The notes below the pieces were generated by a model. The model saw only the letters and a program-made list of their open reading frames with translations, made no database searches and was not told where the DNA came from. The translations under genes were made by a program, and so were the position numbers. Positions 34,801 to 40,357 of a DNA stretch of 64,000 nucleotides are shown here, one piece after another. This DNA comes from Streptomyces sp. CC228A (GTDB lineage Bacteria > Actinomycetota > Actinomycetes > Streptomycetales > Streptomycetaceae): NCBI RefSeq assembly GCF_021390935.1, contig NZ_JAJPUI010000010.1, positions 207,549 to 271,548 on the forward strand, read 5' to 3'. The stretch's first letter is position 1; the number at the start of each line of letters is the position of its first letter.

Positions 34801-35702
34801 AGGGTACGGGTGAGGGCCTCGCCACCGGAGAAGACGCGGGTCAGGGACGCGCAGGTGCCGAGCTGCTCGGTGTCGACGAGGGCCTGGAGCAGGGTCGGCA
34901 CCGCCTGGAGCGCGGTCACCTCGTGGGCGCGGATGGTGGCGACGAGCGCCTCGGGGTCCCGGAACAGGCCGGGCCTGCCGGTGACGACGCGGGACCCGGT
35001 GGCGGGCGCGAGGATCTCCCACTGGGCGGCGTCGAAGCTCATGGGCGTCTTCTGCAGGATCGACACGCCGGGCCCCAGGTGGCCCAGGCTGGCCAGCCAG
35101 CGCATCTGGGAGACGATGCTGCGCTGCTCGATCATCACGCCCTTGGGCGTGCCGGTGCTGCCGGAGGTGTAGATCACGTACGCGAGGTGGTGCCCGGACG
35201 GCTCCGGCAGCCGCGGCTCCTCGCCGGGGGCCGCGGCCGCGGCGGCCCGGGCGGCCTCCTCGGCGGTGACGACGGCGGTGCCCTCCGGGGCCAGGCGCAG
35301 GGCGCGGTCCCGCAGGTGCTCCTGGGTGACGATGACCCGGGTGCCAGAGTCCTCGACCATGTACCGGAGCCGCTCTTCGGGGTAGTCCGGGGACAGCGGC
35401 AGGTAGGCGGCGCCGGCGGTGAGGATGCCCCAGGCGCCGGTCACGAGCTCGGCGGACGCCTCGGCGTACAGGCCGACGCAGGTGTCCGGTACGACACCGA
35501 GCCGCACCAGGTGCCCCGCGAGGCGGGTGGCCGCCTCGTCCAGTTGTCGGAACGTGAGGTCGCCGCGGCCGGTACTCCCCTCCTCCTCTGCCGGGCTGGT
35601 GACGGCGACGTCGTCGGGCCGCAGTCGGGCCTGGTCGCTCAGCAGGGCGCTCAGGGTGACGCCCTTGTGGGATATGACGGGTCGCGGTGCGCGGATGCTC
35701 AT
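31809..35702 (-). CDS. indC: Single-module NRPS, indigoidine synthetase type (BpsA/IndC/MinA)
   Basis: 1297 residues, close to IndC/BpsA (about 1283). Domains: adenylation (A3 YTSGSTGTPKG at 178-188, A5 NLYGPTETT, A8 RGYRVELEEV at 435) with an oxidase domain inserted between A8 and A10 (about 500-870; KYAYASPGALYATQLYVET, CLGARLHRLQRVPGIG then LMSSGYSSKTG); A10 NGKI with Lys926; carrier domain GGNSL with Ser984; thioesterase GYSFG with Ser1115. The A-domain pocket FDAAQWE matches glutamine-activating BpsA. The enzyme oxidises and cyclises L-Gln to an aminopyridine-dione, the monomer of blue indigoidine and precursor of minimycin. A PPTase is required and is not in the window. ATG 35702 follows an array of palindromic repeats. 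Confidence 0.96.
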   Translation of the reverse strand: MSIRAPRPVISHKGVTLSALLSDQARLRPDDVAVTSPAEEEGSTGRGDLTFRQLDEAATRLAGHLVRLGVVPDTCVGLYAEASAELVTGAWGILTAGAAYLPLSPDYPEERLRYMVEDSGTRVIVTQEHLRDRALRLAPEGTAVVTAEEAARAAAAAAPGEEPRLPEPSGHHLAYVIYTSGSTGTPKGVMIEQRSIVSQMRWLASLGHLGPGVSILQKTPMSFDAAQWEILAPATGSRVVTGRPGLFRDPEALVATIRAHEVTALQAVPTLLQALVDTEQLGTCASLTRVFSGGEALTRTLAADLFAALPGVSVVNLYGPTETTINATSHWIDPDAFDGSTAGTVPIGIPADNVTCYILDENRQPVDIGESGELFIGGCQLARGYIGLPEQTAQRFVTSPFNPTERLYRTGDLCQWNADGTIQFVGRTDNQVKLRGYRVELEEVAARIEQHPWVRHAAAVVTDDPRTGSAALVAAVELNERTAAVMDQGRSDAAHHQSKASKVQVKAQLSNPGLREPAELAGLPATPLPGREATAEQRRAAFARKTYRFYDGGPVTRDDVLGLLAAAAPAGPEGAHAPQGTLSLLELGEILRWFGPFRSDERLLPKYAYASPGALYATQLYVETGGLPGLEPGLYYHHPVDHTLVRVADAAGGLPADGLRVHFLGKRRAIEPVYKNNVVEVLEFEAGHMVGVFEEVLPRYGLAIAPHGFEPRVKDRLGVADEDHYLGTFTIGGGTAARSAGDDVDLYVQAHGDRVAGLPGGLYRYRDGELAPLGPGVVEQRHVIAINQGVYERAAFGVSAVARTGEDWLRYVCLGARLHRLQRVPGIGLMSSGYSSKTGNPLPASRRLDDLLAAAGEPAAPASYFFVGGRISDEQAAHEGMNEDAVHTKGPAEMIRDDLARFLPDYMIPARVLVVNALPTTANGKIDQKATARLPEVTAARTAAPYVAPATATERWLAAEWGRTLRYDDVSTQDEFFASGGNSLHAVALVNRINREFGAELPLQVLFETPRLADLAARIDEGAPRRASRLVRLHAGGCGTGSPVFCWPGLGGYPMNLRLLGGAAAPGRDFYGVQAHGINAGEEPYGTIREMAMADVAEIRRVQPSGPYTLWGYSFGARVAFEAAWQLEQSGEKVDRLMLICPGNPKVRAADGHRWGRESSYANPAYVTILFSVFKGTIQGPELEECLRRVTDEESFVEFTAGLLPELGTETVRRITRIVSATYEFEYGFRELRERRIDAPVTIFKARGDDYSFVEGSSGYSAEPPRIVELEGDHYEVLKTGGVDELSSAIRILTSDQ

Positions 35703-35777
35703 GCGTGGTCCCCCAGGGTGTGAGTGGCCGGGTCGGGCGGTGGTGGACGTGGTGAAGCCGGTGGAACAGGTACTGGT

Positions 35778-35988
35778 GCACGGCGGGCCGTGCGGGGCGG
35801 TGCGGGTGCACGGCGGGCCGTGCGGGGTGGTGCGCGTCGTGGTGCCTTCGGGGTGCGCGGTGCACGGCGGGCCGTGCGGTGCACGGCGGGACGTGCGGTG
35901 CACGGCGGGACGTGCGGTGCACGGCGGGACGTGCGGGGTGGTGCGCGTCGTGGTGCCTTCGGGGTGCGCGGTGCACGGCGGGCCGTGC
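35778..35988 (-). repeat. Palindromic repeat array upstream of the NRPS
   Basis: Seven copies of a 16-bp hairpin unit, GCACGGC-GG-GCCGTGC or the variant GCACGGCGGGACGTGC, starting at 35778, 35808, 35862, 35881, 35900, 35919 and 35973. The middle four are spaced 19 bp. A longer block containing GGTGGTGCGCGTCGTGGTGC recurs about 110 bp apart. It lies 76 bp upstream of the NRPS start, in the NRPS leader or promoter region. Confidence 0.88.
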
Positions 35989-36381
35989 GGGTGGTGCGAA
36001 GGATGCGGCGCACGGTGGGGGCGTGCGGTGGGGCGGGGTGCTGCGGGAGGGGTCCGGTCCCGGTGGCGCCGCCTCGGGGCGCGGGCCCGGGACCGGCCGC
36101 GTTCCGCCGCCGCCTCGGGCTCCGGCGCCGAACCGGTCACGGTGGACGCCGCTGCGGCTGCGGCCCCGGGCCGGTCGCGGTGGACGCCGCTGCGGGGTAC
36201 GGACGGCGGGCCGGGGCGGGCGCCGCGCCCCCGGCGTCCGGGTACCGGCACAGGTGGGCGGGCGCGCCGCGCCCCTGGCCTGCAGGCTCCCGGGTGCGGC
36301 CCGGCAGGCGCCGCGGTCCCTGCGGACGGGTACGCCGCTACGGGCACGGGCCGGGCGCGCCGCGGTCCGGGTGCGGGCGGG
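35989..36381. other. Intergenic between the NRPS and exporter genes
   Basis: GC-rich, no credible gene. GCGGTGGACGCCGCTGCGG occurs twice (around 36137 and 36177) and GGCAGGCGCCG/GGGCGCGCCG phrases recur. No terminator clear enough to split the operon. Confidence 0.5.
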
Positions 36382-37335
36382 TCAGGTGCGGGCGCCGCCG
36401 TCCGGGGCGCGGCCCGCGGCGGCCCCGGCGGTCCGGTCCGGTGCCGGTGGGTCGGCGGGAGCCGCCGGTCGGGTCCCCCCGCCGCGCGGCTGGGCGAGGA
36501 TGACGGCGCCGATGACGGCGGCGGCCCCGAGGAGCTGGAGGGGCCGCAGGCCCTGGTCGAGGAACAGGTAGCCGAGCACGGTCGCGCACAGCGGCGAGAT
36601 CAGCGACAGGAACGAGACGGCCAGGGCGGGCAGCCGCGCGATGCCGCGGAACCACAGGACGTACGCGATGAGGGCGCCGATGACGCTGAGGTAGGCGAAG
36701 CCGCCGACGTTGGTCCAGGTCAGCCGCTCCGGCAGGGCCTCGCCCACCAGGGTGATGGGCAGCAGCACGAGCCCGCCGACGGTGAGCTGCCAGCCGGTGA
36801 ACGTCAGCAGCGTGACGCCTTCGGGGCGGCCCCACCGCTTCGTCAGGACGATGCCGGCCGCCATGGAGAGGGCGCCGAGCAGACCGGCGACGACACCGAC
36901 GGCGTCCAGTCCCGCCCCTGGCTGGAGCACGAGCAGCGCGATGCCCGCGGTGGCGATCACGGACGCGGCGACGTGCACGGGCTTGATCCTGTCGCCCAGC
37001 ATCAGCGCGCCGAGCAGCAGCACGATCATCGGCTGGATCGACATGACGAGCGCGGCCACACCGCCCGGCAGGTGGTAGGCGGCGAGGAAGAGGAAGTAGA
37101 AGAACGCGCCGATGTTGAGGACGCCGAGGACGGCGGCCCGCCACCACCAGACGCCCCGGGGCAGGACTCGGGTGACGAGCAGCAGGACCAGGCCGGCCGG
37201 CAGCGCCCGCACGGTGGCGGCCAGCAGGGGCACGTCCGGCGGCAGGAACTCCGTGGTGACCAGGTACGTGGACCCCCACACCGCCGGGACGAGGGCGGTG
37301 ACCGCGGAGGTCGTCGCGAGACGCTGCCCCGTCAT
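36382..37335 (-). CDS. EamA/DMT-family exporter
   Basis: 317 residues with ten predicted membrane helices in two EamA repeats (WGSTYLVTTEFLPPDVPLLA in the first; LLGALSMAAGIVLTKRWGRP opening the second) and a Pro/Ala-rich cytosolic tail. The drug/metabolite transporter family exports small polar molecules. The ATG overlaps the stop of the uracil phosphoribosyltransferase gene (ATGA), so both are translated together. In the minimycin system a transporter (MinT) and a UPRT (MinD) act together in self-resistance; this coupled pair has the same logic. The product it exports is inferred, not shown. Confidence 0.9.
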   Translation of the reverse strand: MTGQRLATTSAVTALVPAVWGSTYLVTTEFLPPDVPLLAATVRALPAGLVLLLVTRVLPRGVWWWRAAVLGVLNIGAFFYFLFLAAYHLPGGVAALVMSIQPMIVLLLGALMLGDRIKPVHVAASVIATAGIALLVLQPGAGLDAVGVVAGLLGALSMAAGIVLTKRWGRPEGVTLLTFTGWQLTVGGLVLLPITLVGEALPERLTWTNVGGFAYLSVIGALIAYVLWFRGIARLPALAVSFLSLISPLCATVLGYLFLDQGLRPLQLLGAAAVIGAVILAQPRGGGTRPAAPADPPAPDRTAGAAAGRAPDGGART

Positions 37336-38054
37336 GCCCGGGCCCCGGAGTCGGTGGTGCCGAAGAACCGGTCACCGAAGTCCCCGATGCCGGGAATCAT
37401 GAAGGCGTGCTCGTTCATGGCCTCCTCGACGGCGCTCGTGACGACGCGCACGCCCGGGCGCTCGGCGGCGACGCGGCGCAGCCCCTCCGGCGACGACAGG
37501 AAGTTGATCATGATGATGCGGTCCTCGGCCACGCCCGCGTCGACGAGGACGTCGATCGCGGCGAGCGCGGACCCCGCGGTGGCGAGCATCGGTTCGAGCA
37601 GCAGGACGTGGCGCTCCGCGATGTCGGCGGGCAGGTGCCGGTAGTAGAGGTGCGGCAGCTTCGTCTGCTTGTCGCGCTGGATGAGGATCTTGCCGATGGG
37701 CGCGCCCGGCAGGATGTCGCGCAGCTCCCCCTCGATGGCCTCGCCGGCGCGGATGACGGACACGGCGCACGGCTTCGCGTCGAGGACGAGCCCCTCGTAG
37801 GTGGCCCCCACGGGGGTGGTGACGTCCTTCTTGGCGAACGGCAGCAGGTCGCAGCCGGCCTCCAGCAGGAGGCGCATGATCCGGCGGGAGTAGAAGACGA
37901 AGTCCTCCCGGGCGCAGCCCCGGTCGCGGATGATCGTGTGCATCGCGCGGAGCTGGTCGGTCTGCGGCAGCGGATGGACCTGGGCGGGCGCGGGGACGGC
38001 GCGGTCGTCGGGGGCGGGCTGGACGGGGTGGCCGGTGGTGGGGCCGGTGGTCAC
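37332..38054 (-). CDS. Uracil phosphoribosyltransferase, eukaryote-like (MinD-type)
   Basis: 240 residues: a 32-residue variable N-terminus, then a UPRT fold. Motifs are VTTPVGATYEG (78-88), VSVIRAGEAIEGELRD, GKILIQRD, the PRPP loop EPMLATAGSA (154-163) and uracil loop GIGDFGDRFFGT (222-233). The VTTPxGxxYEG and GKILIQ patterns are those of eukaryotic UPRT/uridine-kinase proteins, unlike the usual bacterial Upp, and the PRPP loop begins Glu where bacterial Upp has Asp. It makes UMP from uracil and PRPP. In minimycin producers MinD raises the UMP pool to outcompete the antibiotic nucleotide. GTG 38054 has GAGGAG 9 bases upstream; ATG 38063 overlaps that site. Confidence 0.9.
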   Translation of the reverse strand: MTTGPTTGHPVQPAPDDRAVPAPAQVHPLPQTDQLRAMHTIIRDRGCAREDFVFYSRRIMRLLLEAGCDLLPFAKKDVTTPVGATYEGLVLDAKPCAVSVIRAGEAIEGELRDILPGAPIGKILIQRDKQTKLPHLYYRHLPADIAERHVLLLEPMLATAGSALAAIDVLVDAGVAEDRIIMINFLSSPEGLRRVAAERPGVRVVTSAVEEAMNEHAFMIPGIGDFGDRFFGTTDSGARA

Positions 38055-38610
38055 GACGAACATCTCCTCGGTGTTCCCCGGCGCGGTCGCGGTGCGCCGC
38101 GCGGCGGGCGCCGCGGCGGGATGCGCGGCGCCCGGCGGCGGCACGGCGCGTGCGGGCCGGGGGCTGACGACAGGGGTGGGACGACGGGGGTGGGACGACG
38201 GGGTGGACGGGCTGCGGCTGGGACGTACGGCTTGCTGCGGTGGTGGGAGGTACGGGCCCGGGGCGCGCGGCACGCGGGGTGCGCACGCTGCGGGCCTGCT
38301 GGCGTACGGCTGGGGGTTGGGCTGGGGCGTGCCGGTGGGGCTGGTGGTGCCGGCGGTTCGGGCGGTTCGGGTAGTTCGGGTGGTGCGAATGCGCGCCGGG
38401 GCGGCGGCTCGGGCCCCGGGCGGGCGCGGCCTGCGGCCGGGGAGTGACCTGCGGTGGTGCCGCCGCTGCCGTGGGTGGGGCATGCGGTGGGCGTCAGGGC
38501 AGGTCGGTTCCGGCCCGTGCGGCGCGCGGCCGGGGTGTGCGGCGCGCGGCGCGGGCTTTCCGGCCCTGCGGCCGGGACTCCGGGTGTGCGGCCCGGGGTC
38601 GCTGAAGCCG

Positions 38611-38715
38611 GCTCGGGTCTGAGGTGCTGCGGCTCGGGTCTGAGGTGCTGAGGCTCGGGTCTGAGGTGCTGAGGCTCGAAGCGCGGGGTGTGCGGCTCGA
38701 AGCGCGGGTGCGGGA
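38611..38715. repeat. 21-bp tandem repeat
   Basis: Three near-identical units at 38611, 38632 and 38653 (GCTCGGGTCTGAGGTGCTGA plus G) followed by two diverged units starting GCTCGAAGCGCGGG. It lies in the upp leader region. Confidence 0.85.
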
Positions 38716-38768
38716 TGTACGGCCGGACGCAGCCGGGCGGACCTGCGGCCGGCGTCGACAGCGGCAGT

Positions 38769-38859
38769 GCGGTGCGGTGTAGCGGTGCGGTGTAGCGGTG
38801 CGGTGTAGCGGTGCGGTGTAGCGGTGCGGTGTAGCGGTGCGGTGTAGCGGTGCGGTGCG
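38769..38859. repeat. 13-bp tandem repeat, about 7 copies
   Basis: Unit GCGGTGCGGTGTA repeated exactly from 38782 to 38846 with edge copies on both sides. It lies in the upp leader region, 700 bp from the upp start. Confidence 0.92.
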
Positions 38860-39348
38860 GCGGTGCGACCAGGGCGGTTCGGGGTGCGGCAGGTCGACGC
38901 GTGCGGGGCCCGACGGCTGCCCGAGGGACGGGCCCACGGGCGGTACGGACGGACCGCGGCCCTCGCGGACGCCCGCGCAGGCCCCCGCCGCCGGCAGGAG
39001 CAGCGCGCCCCGCGACAGGACGCAGGTCCGCGACCCACCACGCACGGCACACGGTCCGGACGGGCCGGTACGGCACTCGGCCGGGATCCGCCCCGTACCG
39101 GACGGACGGAACACCGCGGTACGGCCCCGGGTGCCGGTTCCGCTCGACGGACCGCCCCGGGCGCATGCGCCGCGCAGCCCGCGGGTCGGCGCCGCGATCC
39201 GGTGCCCGCCGCGGCCCGATGGCGGCGCGAGCGCCGCTGCTGCACGGTCGGGCCCTCGCGGAGCCGTACGGCCTGCCGCCGGACGACCGCGCGGGACGTC
39301 CGCCGCGGGCCGGGGACGCGGTCCGCGCCGCGGCCACCGCGGTCCGGG

Positions 39349-40050
39349 TCAGACGAGGCGGTCGCCGCCGTCGATGTCCTCGAAGGCGCGGCGCGCCTCG
39401 GCGATGAACTTGGCGACCTTGGCGCGGTCCTTGCGCCCGTCGGGACCCTCCAGACCCGTGTGGGCGTCGACGGCGGCGGGCCGCACGGCGCGGATCGCGT
39501 CCCCGACGTTCTCCGGGTTCAGGCCGCCCGCCATCATCAGCGGCTTCGGGGAGCGGCGGACGAGCTCCGCGGAGACGTTCCAGTCGTGGGTGAGGCCCGT
39601 GGCGCCCTTGGCACCGGTCTTCGGGTCGAAGGTGTCGGTGATGTACATGTCGACGTACGGGTGGGTCTCGTCGACGAGCGCGAGCAGCTCCTCGGCGTTG
39701 TCCTCCTTGACGACCAGGGACTTGAGGACGAACAGCTCGGGGCGCAGCTCCTTGAGGCGCCGCAGCTCCTCGGTCTCCACGTCGCCGTGGAGCTGGACGG
39801 CGACGACGCCGAGCTCGTCGCAGAAGGCGCTGACCTCGTCGGCCTTCGTCAGGTAGCTGATGAGGACGCCCGCGTGGGGGGCTTCGAGGCCCTTGATGAT
39901 CGCGGCGGCGTCCTGCTCGGGGATGTCGTCCTTGCCGGAGGGCAGCCGCAGGGCGAAGCCGATCCAGTCGGCACCCTCGCCGATGATCATGTCGGCCTCG
40001 GCCGCGTCGATGATGCCGGCGACCTGGACGAGTTTGTTCACGGTGGTCAC
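39349..40050 (-). CDS. TrpF-like (phosphoribosylanthranilate isomerase family) protein, catalytic Cys absent
   Basis: 233 residues, a TIM barrel of the PRAI family: GEGADWIGFALRLPSGKDDI, VAVQLHGDVETEELRRLKEL, GATGLTHDWNVSAELV, MAGGLNPENVGDAIR and the phosphate site DAHTGLEGPDGRKDRAKV. The N-terminal strand, KICGIT in true TrpF with the general-base Cys, reads VQVAGII, so the Cys is Ala; an Asp (ITDTF) remains near the general-acid position. Streptomyces normally use PriA instead of TrpF, so this gene is unlikely to serve tryptophan synthesis. It leads the minus-strand locus, 1.3 kb before upp. An inverted repeat with the ribosome site in its loop precedes the GTG start. It may act on a ribosylated intermediate (inference). 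Confidence 0.85.
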   Translation of the reverse strand: MTTVNKLVQVAGIIDAAEADMIIGEGADWIGFALRLPSGKDDIPEQDAAAIIKGLEAPHAGVLISYLTKADEVSAFCDELGVVAVQLHGDVETEELRRLKELRPELFVLKSLVVKEDNAEELLALVDETHPYVDMYITDTFDPKTGAKGATGLTHDWNVSAELVRRSPKPLMMAGGLNPENVGDAIRAVRPAAVDAHTGLEGPDGRKDRAKVAKFIAEARRAFEDIDGGDRLV

Positions 40051-40053
40051 GAG

Positions 40054-40072
40054 AATTGTCCCCCAGACAATT
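40054..40072 (-). promoter_or_regulatory. Inverted repeat holding the ribosome site of the TrpF-like gene
   Basis: AATTGTC-CCCCA-GACAATT on the plus strand: perfect 7-bp arms. On the minus strand the 5-nt loop is TGGGG and forms most of the Shine-Dalgarno sequence (GGGGGA), which ends about 9 bases before the GTG. It could be an operator or an RNA hairpin. A second repeat, TTTCTGC...GCAGAAA (about 40076-40111), lies next to it, in AT-rich promoter DNA. Confidence 0.55.
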
Positions 40073-40357
40073 GGTTTTCTGCGCTACTATGGGAGTTGAA
40101 TATTGCAGAAACAACACGTGGATCTGTAGGAGATCTGACGTAGGCGTATGCGGAGAGCGCACACGGCGAAACCCGAGATGCGCCCTGAACAGGGAAGATC
40201 GCGGGCCGATATCGCCTCGCCGGCATCAGAAATTTCCGACACAGAAAACGTAGGCGCCGGTCGGGAATAACGTCAAACGATTCAGCTTCGGATTATCGAA
40301 TGGGCCCATCGGGAAAGCTGGACCCCCCATGACGGGGGCCCGGCCGGTGAATTCCCG
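40073..40357. other. AT-richer intergenic region, promoter of the locus; possible 40-residue ORF
   Basis: Base composition drops clearly below the window average (runs such as GTTGAATATTGCAGAAACAA). On the plus strand ATG 40148 opens a 40-codon frame to TAA at 40270 (RRAHTAKPEMRPEQGRSRAD...), without a well-placed ribosome site; I do not support it as a gene. Confidence 0.45.

Larger units (their letters stand above)
38055..39348. other. 1.29-kb non-coding gap inside the biosynthetic locus
   Basis: No frame shows a start with ribosome site plus consistent codon bias. Long open frames here are products of GC-rich repeats. Besides the two arrays listed separately, short direct repeats such as GGTTCGGGCGGTTCGGGTAG (38357-38390) and CGACAGGGGTGGGACGACGG (38166-38205) occur. 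Most of the long leader between the TrpF-like gene and upp consists of such sequence. Confidence 0.55.

Noticed and set aside
38494..39114. Minus-strand frame starting MFRPSG in the upp leader
   Set aside because: Soon becomes translation of the 13-bp repeat (HRTATPHRYTAP); no consistent codon bias.
40148..40270. 40-residue plus-strand ORF in the AT-rich promoter region
   Set aside because: No well-placed ribosome site and no recognisable family.
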